A stretch of DNA of 64,000 bases from Leucothrix arctica (GCF_003172895.1 NZ_QGKL01000011.1:61434-125433), one strand, 5' to 3'. Counted from the first letter of the stretch, positions 30,480 to 39,572 are shown. Made by a program: numbers and translations. Notes: generated by a model from the letters alone, not told the origin.

Positions 30480-30563
30480 AATAGCTAGTTGGCATTAATC
30501 AGTTAATGGGGTGTGTTTCATTTTATGATCAGTACTTTAGCACAAGAATCGTGTCAGTCTTAG

Positions 30564-31799
30564 CTACAAGCACCCCGCTGGAATTTGAATAATATTGTCC
30601 GTCAGCATTTTAACCTCGCTGCTGTTATTAATAACGATACCTAGTGGTAACTCATGCAGCTTTACGAACTGTTGCAATGAGGTCAGCTGCTTCACTTTAG
30701 TTTGATGCCCGAACTTAGTCTCGATAGGCAATAATCCAAACTTGCCTTCCAGTACTAGATCAACTTCCGCGCCATTCTTCGTCCTGAAGTAATAGTAATC
30801 CCAACGTGTGACCTCGGTTGCTTGAATGCCTTTGATGATCTCTTCAATCACAAAGGACTCAAAGTTGTGTCCAACCTGAGCAGAACGCAGCATTGCTTCT
30901 CTTGAGTCGATACCCGCTAAATAATGTGTAAAGCCGCTATCTCGCAAAATACCTTTTGGCATTTTAAGTGCTGACTTACTCTTATTGTTTTCATAAGACG
31001 GTATCGTGCGCCAAACATGCGTTTTATCCGCTATTTCTAAATAGTCGCGTATGGTCGTTTCAGAGGCATCAATCGAGCGCCCAAGCTGAGCTTTATTGAT
31101 AATCGTGCCCGACAAAGAGGCTAGCGTATTAATAAAGCGACGATAACGAATACTGTCTAAGCGTGGAAACAAGCGCCTAACATCACGGTTGATATAGGTT
31201 TGGTAATAGTTCTCCATCCACACGTTATAGCCAAAGTCATCCGCACTTTGAATCGGCTCTGGGTAACCACCACGAAGAAAGTAGGGTAACGTGTCATCAA
31301 TCTCAGGCTTTAACTGCTTGAGTTGTAGGATTGAGTCATCGGTGATTGGCTGCTGAAATAACTCGTAGAAAGAGGGCAGCGGTTGTTCTGCGACCTCATT
31401 CATTTTTAACGTACCGATCTCAACGATAGCAATACGACCTGCAAGTGTTTCACTGGCTTGTTCCAGTAAGTCAGGCGAGTGAGAACTTGTCAGTATAAAG
31501 CGACCTTTATTGTTTCGGTCGGCATCTACCACACCTCGCAAATGACGAAACAGCGCTGGGTCTTCTTGTGCTTCATCAATGATTAGGTGCTGCGGGTATT
31601 CACTAAAAAAGAAGTCATAGTCACGACTTACAAAGTCGAAGTCAGACGCATTCTCAAGGTCAATGTACTTCCAGTCAGGACGTAGCATTTTACTCAGCGT
31701 TGTTTTACCTGTTTGACGAGCACCAATGAGCATGACAACTGGAAACAGCGTCAGTAGGCGATTGATTTTTTGTTCGAGATTTCGTTTTACACCAGACAT
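30564..31799 (-). CDS. AAA ATPase with DUF4143 domain
   Basis: A 411-residue protein of the widespread AAA_14/DUF4143 family, whose role is unknown. The N-terminal ATPase has Walker A GARQTGKTT and Walker B HLIIDEAQED, then ILTSSHSPDLL. The C-terminal DUF4143 half ends in a nuclease-like fold segment GAEVDLVLEGKFGLLPIETK, reminiscent of PD-(D/E)xK. Members occur in islands and near toxin or mobile genes. The ATG at 31799 is chosen; a TTG two codons upstream is possible. The start codon lies inside a perfect 20-bp inverted repeat (see that entry). The gene is divergent from the DUF4365 gene. Confidence 0.85.
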   Translation of the reverse strand: MSGVKRNLEQKINRLLTLFPVVMLIGARQTGKTTLSKMLRPDWKYIDLENASDFDFVSRDYDFFFSEYPQHLIIDEAQEDPALFRHLRGVVDADRNNKGRFILTSSHSPDLLEQASETLAGRIAIVEIGTLKMNEVAEQPLPSFYELFQQPITDDSILQLKQLKPEIDDTLPYFLRGGYPEPIQSADDFGYNVWMENYYQTYINRDVRRLFPRLDSIRYRRFINTLASLSGTIINKAQLGRSIDASETTIRDYLEIADKTHVWRTIPSYENNKSKSALKMPKGILRDSGFTHYLAGIDSREAMLRSAQVGHNFESFVIEEIIKGIQATEVTRWDYYYFRTKNGAEVDLVLEGKFGLLPIETKFGHQTKVKQLTSLQQFVKLHELPLGIVINNSSEVKMLTDNIIQIPAGCL

Positions 31800-31834
31800 A
31801 TCCAAACTCTATGCTTGGATATGTCTGGTGTAAA
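31786..31834. repeat. Perfect 20-bp inverted repeat over a start codon
   Basis: 31786-31805 and 31815-31834 are exact complements with a 9-base spacer. The inner copy is the first codons of the ATPase gene. On the minus-strand transcript this forms a 20-bp hairpin that buries the ATG at 31799. It may be a translational lock, a protein-binding operator or the trace of an inversion/duplication. Confidence 0.9.
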
Positions 31835-32019
31835 GGTTTGTGTTTATGTTAACTACTTGATTCATACGAGGGGAATATAAAAGTATATTTTTATTACATA
31901 ATGACTTTTTTCTTATTATAAAGCTATTATAACTGACTTATTCTTAGTTGCTGGAAGACCACATACCCAAATGATTAGAGTCTTCGATATAGCTGCAATT
32001 AGAACACTGGGAGTGTGAC

Positions 32020-33564
32020 ATGAGAGATTTAGGTTCAATGGGAGAAAGCACATTCTCTCTATGGTGCGCAGATGCTGGGCTAGTAGCTAATGTTTCTCAA
32101 ATAGATAAGACAGGTTGGGACTTTTTTGTAGAATTTCCTTTTAAAAACAATAATGACCCATGCGGAGTCCATAACTCTGCCTTAGAGTGCAAGGTCCAAG
32201 TTAAAGCAACAGACCAAAATTATAGGAAGTTGTCTATTAAGCTATCTAACCTTAGACGCTTAGTTACAGCTCAAATGCCTGCTTTTTTTGTTTTTCTTGA
32301 GTTTGAGGGTAAATCAGAACCACAGAGCGCTTATGTTGTTCATGTGGATAATAAGCTGATTTCAAAAGTTTTAAAGAGATTGCATGAGGTTGAACAGAGC
32401 GACCAAGAGAATAAATTTAATAAAAGAAAAATGACAGTTCACTATTGTGAATCTAACCGATTAGAGGCTCTAAATGGAAGGTGTCTGGAGAGAAAAATTG
32501 TTGAATATGTTGGGTCAAGCATGTCTGAATATGTTGCCAGCAAAAAGAAACATTTAACAAGTTCTGGCTTTGAAGATGGTTTTGCCAAAATGACTCTTAC
32601 TGCAATAGGTGAAGAAAATCTCGAGAAACTAATTGATGTTTCAATCGGTGCTGAAGACTTTGTTGAAGTGTCATCTATTCAAGCAGTAAAGACTAGGTTT
32701 GGTGTAGAAAGTAGTAGTCTTTTTCTAGATACACTGATGGGTAGGTTAGAGATGCCTAACTTGAAACCTTTCGCAGAGGGGGTAATTAAGTTCAAAGAAA
32801 GTAAGTTTTCTACCAGTTTAGGTTTTGATTGTCGGTTGTATAATTCACCATTTAACAGCTTTTCTGATAAAAAGCTGTGGAAAATGAGGTTTGAAAGCGA
32901 CTTCTTTGGTTTGAGCTTCAACCCATTTAATGGTGAAGCCACAATCACTTTTTCATTTTTTGAAGATAAAAGGTTTCCTATTTTTGAGTTTAGAAATGCG
33001 GTTAAGCTTCTATCTAATATTTACCAGAACAGCTCGAAGACCTTGGGAGAGTTCAAAGCCAAAGAGTTACCTCCACTGAAGTTCACGATAGGTGGTGTTA
33101 ATAGGGACTTTGATTACATGAGGGAAATGAAGGCATTAGATTCTGCTACTAAATTAATGTCTATTTTTAATGTCAGTGAGCCTGTGAATGCCTCATTCAT
33201 TGAAATGTCTAGGTTCTCGAACGAAATATGCGGATTAGAGGCATTTGTTTCTGGTTCTAATGAAAACTTCGGTGTAGAGCTTTCAATGAAGAGAAATGAT
33301 TTCCATACAGATCAACTCTATGCATGTGTTGTATTTTTTCATGCTGCTGTAGGTAGTCATTATTTTTGTGTTTTTTTTGTTGCTAAGGGCCATTTAAAAG
33401 AAGTCGAAGGTGAAAGGTTTAAACTCAATACCTCTGATATCTCAATTGAACGTAAATTCATTTCGCCAGTTAGTGATGTCATAGAGAAAGAGGAGTTATT
33501 TTCTGAGATGAAAAAGATCGAAGAAAAATATGAAAAAGACTATTGTGTTATTACCTTGACTTAA
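32020..33564 (+). CDS. DUF4365-domain protein, nuclease-like fold, unknown role
   Basis: A 514-residue protein. Residues about 5-150 match the DUF4365 pattern: GESTFSLWCADAGL, GWDFFVEF, then ECKVQVKAT, the spacing of Asp and a (E/Q)xK motif as in PD-(D/E)xK nucleases. The remaining 350 residues are not recognised; they are Phe- and Ser-rich with predicted alpha/beta content and no membrane segment. Base composition is clearly more AT-rich than the flanking housekeeping genes, a sign of transfer. DUF4365 domains are found in bacterial defence and conflict proteins, so a defence role is plausible but unproven. GGAG lies 8 bases before the ATG. Confidence 0.72.
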   Translation: MRDLGSMGESTFSLWCADAGLVANVSQIDKTGWDFFVEFPFKNNNDPCGVHNSALECKVQVKATDQNYRKLSIKLSNLRRLVTAQMPAFFVFLEFEGKSEPQSAYVVHVDNKLISKVLKRLHEVEQSDQENKFNKRKMTVHYCESNRLEALNGRCLERKIVEYVGSSMSEYVASKKKHLTSSGFEDGFAKMTLTAIGEENLEKLIDVSIGAEDFVEVSSIQAVKTRFGVESSSLFLDTLMGRLEMPNLKPFAEGVIKFKESKFSTSLGFDCRLYNSPFNSFSDKKLWKMRFESDFFGLSFNPFNGEATITFSFFEDKRFPIFEFRNAVKLLSNIYQNSSKTLGEFKAKELPPLKFTIGGVNRDFDYMREMKALDSATKLMSIFNVSEPVNASFIEMSRFSNEICGLEAFVSGSNENFGVELSMKRNDFHTDQLYACVVFFHAAVGSHYFCVFFVAKGHLKEVEGERFKLNTSDISIERKFISPVSDVIEKEELFSEMKKIEEKYEKDYCVITLT

Positions 33565-33571
33565 AAGTTAG

Positions 33572-33604
33572 ATGTGACCTGAAAATTAGCTTCTCAGGTC
33601 ACAT
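33572..33604. terminator. Hairpin between the DUF4365 gene and nadV
   Basis: A perfect 11-bp stem (ATGTGACCTGA/TCAGGTCACAT) with an 11-base loop lies between the two converging genes. It has no T-tract. Confidence 0.55.
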
Positions 33605-33620
33605 GCGATAGGTGTGTCTA

Positions 33621-35099
33621 CTATCCTACTAACCGAGCCCGAATCTCCCCAAGACTCTGATCAATAATCAACGTTCCATCCTCAAACACAACCTTAAACG
33701 CCCCTTGCTTCTCCTGCTCAGCCGTCTGCTGATCAAACATCTCAAAGCCGTTTTCAGTCTCCTCAACACGCAACAAACCACGCGCTGACTTCTTCTCACC
33801 ATTATCGGTAATAGGGTCTTTAAAGATCTCACGAGCCTCGCCATTCACCTGACCCCAAGTCGCTTTAAGCGCAAAGCCAAAGTTATCTCGAGTTAAGTAC
33901 TGGTAAGTAAAGCTGCCGATACCAAATACAATATTGTTAGACGCAAAGCCTTTCGCCGCTAAGCCTTCCAATATCGCTTGCGCACGTTGCAAAGTAATAG
34001 AGTCACCATAAATCACACCGACACGCTGGTTTAGTACCTTGTAACCTTCGTCAGTGACCTCCCCACCAAAGATCTCCCATAAGCACTCAACAGCACCTTT
34101 GTAAGCGGGGCTACCTGGTTCAGCATCTGCATCACCACAAATCACTTTAATCGGGTCGCCACTGTCTGGACGGAACACAACTTTAGCCAAGCCCATTTCG
34201 TTCTCTTTTCGAGCTAAGATAGTCTCTTTCAACTCGCTGGCGAACTCGCTAATCACCTGCCAAAAGTCCCACGTATCAGAAACAATACTCACCACGCCAG
34301 AAGGGTATAAGTCTTCAATCAAGCGTCTAAATGTTTCTATCTCGCCATCTTGTGTACCCATGCACATAACGCTGTGCTCTGTTGCAGGTACTGAAACACC
34401 AATCACACCGTCAGCGTTGTAATAGTCTTCCGCGTAGTCGATAGCAGCCACAGTATCTGTGCCGATAAAGCTAGTTAAGTGCCCCATCCCAGATTGTGCA
34501 GCATCCTCCAAACCACTCATTCCGCGACAGCTAAAGTCGTGTCCTTGCACTGGGATAAAGTCCAAAGGCGCACCTGTTTTCACGGCAAACTCAGTTAACA
34601 AACGTTTGTACTCATAAGCAATCGTTGCCGTTGTACACATCTTCCAAACTTCAGCACTGATGCTAGTTTCAAGGTAGTTAGTTAACCAAAAGTACTCAGG
34701 TTTAGTATTCACCATCGTAAACATCGGTACTTTAATATTTACGCGGCTACCTTCAGGTAATGCCTTAATGCGTAATGGCAAATAGCCCAAGTCGTGTAAC
34801 GCTTCCATGTGATCAACGGGCACCGCATCTTTGCCTAAGGCTTGATCCATACGGCGCTTGTACTTAGCGATGACCTTTCCTTTTGGCTGCTGGAAAAAGT
34901 GTGTGTCCCAAGCATCCATCAAAATACGTTTGATATAACCCTGCAAACCAACCAACACAACACGGTCATCAAAACCATCAAGCACAGGGGCTAAACGAGA
35001 AGAACGCGGTGTTAGATTAGAATAGACATACTCCGTACCTTCTGGGTACTGGCGTCTGTGGTCCGCTTTGTAAAAGTCGATAGCTGTTAATGGGTTCAT
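33621..35099 (-). CDS. nadV: Nicotinamide phosphoribosyltransferase NadV (NAMPT)
   Basis: NadV joins nicotinamide and PRPP to form NMN in NAD salvage. The 492-residue protein has the full NAMPT length and motifs: FYKADHRRQYPEGTEYVYSN at the N-terminus, GHDFSCRGMSG, and VVFRPDSGDPIKVI, which carries the conserved RPDSGDP. It is downstream of prs, 24 bases apart, with AAAGGAG before its ATG. The pair supplies its own PRPP. Such prs-nadV pairs are spread among bacteria and phages by transfer. Confidence 0.95.
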   Translation of the reverse strand: MNPLTAIDFYKADHRRQYPEGTEYVYSNLTPRSSRLAPVLDGFDDRVVLVGLQGYIKRILMDAWDTHFFQQPKGKVIAKYKRRMDQALGKDAVPVDHMEALHDLGYLPLRIKALPEGSRVNIKVPMFTMVNTKPEYFWLTNYLETSISAEVWKMCTTATIAYEYKRLLTEFAVKTGAPLDFIPVQGHDFSCRGMSGLEDAAQSGMGHLTSFIGTDTVAAIDYAEDYYNADGVIGVSVPATEHSVMCMGTQDGEIETFRRLIEDLYPSGVVSIVSDTWDFWQVISEFASELKETILARKENEMGLAKVVFRPDSGDPIKVICGDADAEPGSPAYKGAVECLWEIFGGEVTDEGYKVLNQRVGVIYGDSITLQRAQAILEGLAAKGFASNNIVFGIGSFTYQYLTRDNFGFALKATWGQVNGEAREIFKDPITDNGEKKSARGLLRVEETENGFEMFDQQTAEQEKQGAFKVVFEDGTLIIDQSLGEIRARLVG

Positions 35100-35123
35100 G
35101 GTGATACTCCTTTCTCTAATTTT

Positions 35124-35957
35124 TTAAGCGAACTTAATCTGGTTAATACGTGGGTCAGTTGCCTCACGTTCAAAGCTGTCTGTGGTGTAGATCTCATCAA
35201 TCAAACCATCGAAAACGTCTAATCCTTTGCTGAAAATACCGTGCGTCACATATAAAATTACTTTGTCAGCGCCTTTGGCTTTTAGCTGTTCTGCGATCTT
35301 TATAAAGGTGTAACCACCGTCGCAAATGTCATCGGTAATGATCGCGGTCTTACCTGCAAGCGAGTCGATATTGACCTCGGTACATAAAACCTTGCCAGTG
35401 CTTGGGTCTCGTTTTTTGTAACACTGCACGCTATCGCTAATGTTTAATTCGGTTTTGATTGCCTCGCAGCGTGCCTTCGCACCTTCATCTGGGCAAATCA
35501 AAACACTGTTGTCTGCCGTTAACACTTCAACTAGAGCAGGGCTACTAGCGATGATCTTTTCAGGCATCACATTAATTGCACCTGTTAACTCAATACCGAC
35601 CGTGCTGTGACAATCCCAAGTAGTGATGCTTCGAACAGGCATAGTGGCTAACACTGCGGCAAACACTTCCAACGAAAACGCTTGGCCTGCCGCACACACT
35701 CTGTCTTGACGTGCATAAGGTAGGTAAGGAATGGTTACATCAATCGCGACCTCAGTCCCAAAGCGGTGACGTAAAGCATTGACCACCAATAACAAATCCA
35801 TAATGCCTGTCGCGCTGTTGATGCGGGCAGTAACGTTAAGACTCGTCGCTGCAAGGCTGTCGATATTGCCAAGTTGTACGTGGCGTTCGCCGCCTGAAAA
35901 CGAAATTACGCTAATATCAATGTTGTCGTTTTGGTTGTTGGTTACTGTGATGGTCAT
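35124..35957 (-). CDS. prs: Ribose-phosphate pyrophosphokinase, short variant
   Basis: A PRPP synthetase homologue that makes PRPP from ribose 5-phosphate and ATP. At 277 residues it is shorter than the housekeeping enzyme (about 315). PYLPYARQDRVCAAGQAFSLE holds the ATP-binding flexible region, and AIITDDICDGGYTF the PRPP-loop, with CDGGYTF in place of the usual DTGGT. It heads the prs-nadV operon and is probably dedicated to feeding NadV. Its promoter region carries two related palindromes (35976-35988, 36036-36048). Confidence 0.9.
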   Translation of the reverse strand: MTITVTNNQNDNIDISVISFSGGERHVQLGNIDSLAATSLNVTARINSATGIMDLLLVVNALRHRFGTEVAIDVTIPYLPYARQDRVCAAGQAFSLEVFAAVLATMPVRSITTWDCHSTVGIELTGAINVMPEKIIASSPALVEVLTADNSVLICPDEGAKARCEAIKTELNISDSVQCYKKRDPSTGKVLCTEVNIDSLAGKTAIITDDICDGGYTFIKIAEQLKAKGADKVILYVTHGIFSKGLDVFDGLIDEIYTTDSFEREATDPRINQIKFA

Positions 35958-35975
35958 GTTGTGCTCCTTGGTAAG

Positions 35976-35988
35976 TGTCTTTATGTCA
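35976..35988. promoter_or_regulatory. Operator-like palindrome, proximal, prs-nadV
   Basis: TGTC-TTTAT-GTCA, one base off the TGTC-N5-GACA pattern of the distal site, placed 19 bases before the prs ATG inside the 5' leader. In other bacteria prs-nadV operons are controlled by the Nudix regulator NrtR; that gene is not in this window, so the link is an inference. Confidence 0.5.
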
Positions 35989-36035
35989 CTTAAGTTAAAT
36001 AGTGGACGTAGTTGATCCCTAAGTCAATCATTAAT

Positions 36036-36048
36036 TGTCAAAAAGACA
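36036..36048. promoter_or_regulatory. Operator-like palindrome, distal, prs-nadV
   Basis: Exact palindrome TGTC-AAAAA-GACA, 60 bases from the proximal site, with a TTGACA that could be the -35 box of the minus-strand promoter overlapping its edge. Two similar sites in one promoter suggest cooperative repression. Confidence 0.55.
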
Positions 36049-36102
36049 CTATTCAAAAGGAGTGTATAAAGTTCTTGCTAGAGAAGGGCTGAATCACCGG
36101 CA

Positions 36103-36129
36103 CAAAAAAGGCGACTCAATGAGTCGCCT
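36103..36129 (-). terminator. Rho-independent terminator after the Spy-like gene
   Basis: A 9-bp stem AGGCGACTC/GAGTCGCCT with a 3-base loop, followed on the minus strand by six T. It lies about 55 bases after the stop codon of the Spy-like gene. Confidence 0.88.
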
Positions 36130-36182
36130 AATCTTTACCAGCTTAATTTGGAAGGGTGGCTAGTAAGCTTTAAAGGGGAGTA

Positions 36183-36719
36183 TTATTCGCCTTTGTCCAT
36201 TTTGCCTTTTCCACCGCGCTTGCCTTTACGGTTTTCTTTCATCTCCTTCATTGTCGCAAGTTGCTCAGCAGTTAGTACTGCTTGGAATTTTTGACGTGCA
36301 GAGCTCTTCAGGATAAACGTTTGACGCGTTAGGTTTGCTTTCTTGTCTGCAATTGCAGCTACTTGGCCATCGTAATTAGCGCTAGAGGTATCGAGTGCTT
36401 TCATTTCAGTGCGAAGCGCTTTCATTTCTTCACGTAGTGGCGCAGATGCAGCTTTTTGCTCTTCACGGAGTGTCTTTAGCTCAGCTTGCTGCGCTTCCGT
36501 TAGCTCAAGCTTTTTAATCATGCGCTTCATGCCATGGCCGCTTTTACCACTACGCTTACCATGGCTCTTGCCGTGGTGCTTACCACCTTTACCGTCTTTG
36601 TGCTTTGAGTAGCTGCTCGACTGCTCAGTCGTCGTTGTTGTGTCTTCTGCTGCGTTTACTACAGATGCGCCAAGTGTCAAAGTACTTGCTAAAATTGTTA
36701 CTAATAATGTCTTGTTCAT
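36183..36719 (-). CDS. Spy/CpxP-like periplasmic protein with LTxxQ motifs
   Basis: A 178-residue exported protein of the Spy/CpxP type; members are periplasmic chaperones or stress sensors. A signal peptide (MNKTLLVTILASTLTLGASVVNA, cut about residue 23) is followed by a His/Lys/Gly-rich stretch (about 38-65) that could bind metal, then an all-helical domain with the two LTxxQ motifs LTEAQQAEL and LTAEQLATM. The C-terminus is Lys/Gly-rich. It is a single gene with its own terminator. Confidence 0.82.
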   Translation of the reverse strand: MNKTLLVTILASTLTLGASVVNAAEDTTTTTEQSSSYSKHKDGKGGKHHGKSHGKRSGKSGHGMKRMIKKLELTEAQQAELKTLREEQKAASAPLREEMKALRTEMKALDTSSANYDGQVAAIADKKANLTRQTFILKSSARQKFQAVLTAEQLATMKEMKENRKGKRGGKGKMDKGE

Positions 36720-36841
36720 TTTTTAATTCTCAGTTTGTTTTAGTAGGTTCGACATGTTTTGCGTCGATGGGAGAATTATGGATGAAGTAAATATTAAGTT
36801 GGGTAAGCAAGGCGTAAGGATTTTGTAAAGAACGTCAGGGC

Positions 36842-38272
36842 TTACTGTAAGCCCTGTACCCAGTCTAATAAGCCCTGAAGCGTTTCTTTCTGTTCATCAC
36901 TTAAGTCTCGTTGAGAAATATCCTGCATGGAATCTTGAAAGTCTTGTGCAGTAAAGTCACAACCGTATTCGCCATCAAGTAGGCGCGCGCGGCAAAACTC
37001 CTGCCATTGCCACTGTTCTTGTTGGTCGAGTGTTTCTGGAAAGTTACGTGCACGGTAACGGAACAACAGTGTTTGTAAGCGGGGGTCAGAGAAAACGATG
37101 TTTTCACTGGCTAGGCGCTCAGCAGACTGATTAATAACAAAGTTACATAGCTTACGGTCTGAGGCGTTGATAAAGCCGTTATAGAGTGCTGAGTCAGCGT
37201 CACTAGGCCCATGGTCACGCGTCTGCCCGTAAAGTTCAGCTAGGCGGTCTAGCAGCGAAGTATCCGCTAGTAGTATTTGCTTATGTTCTTCAATGACAGT
37301 CCAATCAATTTGCCATTTTTCAGCTTGTTCTGCTGACAGTGTTTTAGGGGGGGCTAGTGCAGGGCATTTATTGATATGAACACCTTTTAGCGCAAGGCGT
37401 GGTGGCATATCGTCGGTGCGTTCTGCATTGGGTGTGTAGAGGCTAGTCGCCATTTCTTCTGGTGTTGATTTTAATAACTGGTCAGGGTGCTGGCGCAGAT
37501 CAAAACAGATTATTTCGTTTTTATTAACAGGATGCTGCATGAGTGGAATAACAGGCGTGATACAACCTAGTTCCGCAGGCACCATGCCTGAAATATGTAA
37601 CACGACCTGCTGCTTATGCAGACTCAATAAGTCAGATGCCTTGTGCTTTTCACGTAATGAAAAGTAGAAGTCAAATAGGCGAGGCTGCTTGTCTTTAATC
37701 AGTTTTGCCATCGCAATGGTGGCGCGAACATCAACCAGTGCATCATGCGCACCTTCGTGTTCGATGTCGTTTGCTTCGGTGAGTAGCTCTAGGCGAAAAC
37801 TAGTTACGCCAGGCTCGCGCTCAGGCCAAACGATTCCTTCAGGGCGTAGCGCATGAGTCATACGTACAAGGTCGAGTATATCCCAACGGCTATTGCCATT
37901 TTGCCACTCGCGAGCGTAAGGGTCGATGAAGTTACGATAAAAGCCAAAGCGGGTGACTTCGTCATCAAACCGTAAGCTGTTGTAACCGACACCACAAGTA
38001 CCAGGCTTGGCTAGTTCTTCATGTATGCGATTGTAAAACTCTGATTCGGGTAATCCTTCAGCAGCGGCCTTTTGTGGAGTTATACCTGTAATAAGTACTG
38101 CTTCTGGGTGTGGTAGGAAGTCAACGCTTGGTTGACAATAGATCATAACTGGCTCATTAATTATTTCTAGTTCCATATTGGTACGAATACCTGCAAACTG
38201 TGAAGCTCGATCCTTCCGAGGATTGACGCCCCACGTTTCGTAGTCGTGCCAGAATAAGGTTTTCTCTGCCAT
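36842..38272 (-). CDS. sbcB: Exodeoxyribonuclease I
   Basis: ExoI degrades single-stranded DNA 3' to 5' in recombination and repair and is stimulated by the SSB tail. The ATG at 38272 starts MAEKTLFWHDYETWGVNPRK, with the first catalytic Asp and Glu of the DEDD family; GYNSLRFDDEVTRF and EGAHDALVDVRATIAMA carry the other acidic residues. The 476-residue length is normal. An ATG four codons upstream is possible. Single gene on the minus strand, divergent from the methyltransferase gene. Confidence 0.95.
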   Translation of the reverse strand: MAEKTLFWHDYETWGVNPRKDRASQFAGIRTNMELEIINEPVMIYCQPSVDFLPHPEAVLITGITPQKAAAEGLPESEFYNRIHEELAKPGTCGVGYNSLRFDDEVTRFGFYRNFIDPYAREWQNGNSRWDILDLVRMTHALRPEGIVWPEREPGVTSFRLELLTEANDIEHEGAHDALVDVRATIAMAKLIKDKQPRLFDFYFSLREKHKASDLLSLHKQQVVLHISGMVPAELGCITPVIPLMQHPVNKNEIICFDLRQHPDQLLKSTPEEMATSLYTPNAERTDDMPPRLALKGVHINKCPALAPPKTLSAEQAEKWQIDWTVIEEHKQILLADTSLLDRLAELYGQTRDHGPSDADSALYNGFINASDRKLCNFVINQSAERLASENIVFSDPRLQTLLFRYRARNFPETLDQQEQWQWQEFCRARLLDGEYGCDFTAQDFQDSMQDISQRDLSDEQKETLQGLLDWVQGLQ

Positions 38273-38377
38273 GTTGCGATCCATTGTGTACGTGTATTAG
38301 TAGGTGGCTATAATACACGCTAAACAGCGCCAATTGTTGGATCGAAAGGAATTCTAAAAACAATCAGGAGGTTTATC

Positions 38378-38929
38378 ATGTGGAACGACCGTTATAGCGG
38401 AGATGTCTATGTCTGCGGCACCATGCCCAATGATTTTTTGTACCGCGTCAGTAACTTCGTTAAAGGAAATAAGGTGTTATGCCTAGGTGAAGGCGAGGGG
38501 CGCAATGCCGTTTACTTGGCCCGTGAAGGTTTTGATGTGTCAGCGGTGGATTCTTCTCCACTTGCTCTAGAAAATGCGGAGCGTTTAGCTGATCAAAGTT
38601 ATGTCGATATCAATACTCAGGTTGCAGAGCTCAGCCAATATGTCATTAAGCCTAAGCGCTGGAGTGGCATTGTTTCTATCTTTTGCCATTTACCATCAGC
38701 CGTACGTACTAGTCTTCATAAGAAAATAGTTGTTGGCTTAAAGCCTGGCGGAATTTTTATAATGGAAGCGTATCGTTCAGAGCTACTTGCATCATTATCT
38801 CAACTAAAACAAGAGTTAGCTGGTTTGGAGTTTCTTCATATCAAAGAAGTCGTGCGCGACGTAAATGAAGGCAGCTTTAAGAAAAAAAATGCAGAGTTAG
38901 TCCAGTTGGTGGCACGTAAGCCTTTTTAG
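38378..38929 (+). CDS. SAM-dependent methyltransferase (TehB-like)
   Basis: A 183-residue class I methyltransferase. MWNDRYSGDVYVCGTMPNDFL is split by family pattern WxxRY...G..PN.FL, and motif I reads VLCLGEGEGRNAVYLA, followed by VSAVDSSPLAL (motif II). These match the group that includes TehB of the tellurite determinant, but substrate specificity cannot be told. It has a near-perfect ribosome site AGGAGG 8 bases before its ATG, unusual compared with its neighbours. Confidence 0.8.
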   Translation: MWNDRYSGDVYVCGTMPNDFLYRVSNFVKGNKVLCLGEGEGRNAVYLAREGFDVSAVDSSPLALENAERLADQSYVDINTQVAELSQYVIKPKRWSGIVSIFCHLPSAVRTSLHKKIVVGLKPGGIFIMEAYRSELLASLSQLKQELAGLEFLHIKEVVRDVNEGSFKKKNAELVQLVARKPF

Positions 38930-38933
38930 GCGC

Positions 38934-39572
38934 TTACTTGCTTTCACGAACCCATTGTTCATAGTCAGACTTTGAGCTGAGCAAGCTTAGGATAATGCCT
39001 AATCCATCGTTAGGTGATGTGCCATTTTCGGTGCTTATGCCTAGCGGTATTAGGTTAATGACGGCACCTACTAGTGCAGCAAAGCCTAGGCTTTGTAGTG
39101 CTATTTGTAGGTAGTTGTCGTTTTGGGAAAACATTTGGTCTGTCCCTAAGAACAACATAATCCCAAAAAACACCAATAGCTCGATGCCGGGGCCAGCGAA
39201 ATAGATCAGTGCGTGCTTGATGCGTACACCACTCATATTTAGCGGTGCAATCCGCACAAAACCTTCCAACGGAATCATACGGATTTCCATTGGCGCACCG
39301 AATAGGGTGGTTTTGTGAAAGATGTTACCCAAACCAATTACCGTTCCTTTGACTTTCCAACCGCACAGTTTTGCCATGAGTGCGTGACCGAACTCGTGTA
39401 AGAACAATAGTGGTACCCAAAAGGCTAGAAAGAACACGATGGAGAGTTTGCGGGGTTCGTAATTGCTGAGCAACTCCATGGTCATCATAAATAGGAATAG
39501 CCCAATGAGTATGAGAATAAATATCTTCTCACCGCGGGAGCTTGCGCCTTTGTCTTTCTGGTCAATGTACAT
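38934..39572 (-). CDS. M50-family site-2-type membrane metalloprotease
   Basis: A 212-residue polytopic protein with the zinc protease motif LHEFGHALMAKLCGW (about residues 59-73) and a distal NDG that may give the third metal ligand. Membrane segments lie near 15-35, 45-65, 120-140 and 150-175. It is smaller than RseP and lacks a PDZ domain, so it is not the sigma-E protease; the substrate is unknown. It ends 4 bases from the converging methyltransferase gene. Confidence 0.75.
   Translation of the reverse strand: MYIDQKDKGASSRGEKIFILILIGLFLFMMTMELLSNYEPRKLSIVFFLAFWVPLLFLHEFGHALMAKLCGWKVKGTVIGLGNIFHKTTLFGAPMEIRMIPLEGFVRIAPLNMSGVRIKHALIYFAGPGIELLVFFGIMLFLGTDQMFSQNDNYLQIALQSLGFAALVGAVINLIPLGISTENGTSPNDGLGIILSLLSSKSDYEQWVRESK

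Noticed and set aside
38934..39572. RseP sigma-E protease
   Set aside because: Too short, with no PDZ domain between membrane segments, and not in the dxr-bamA context.
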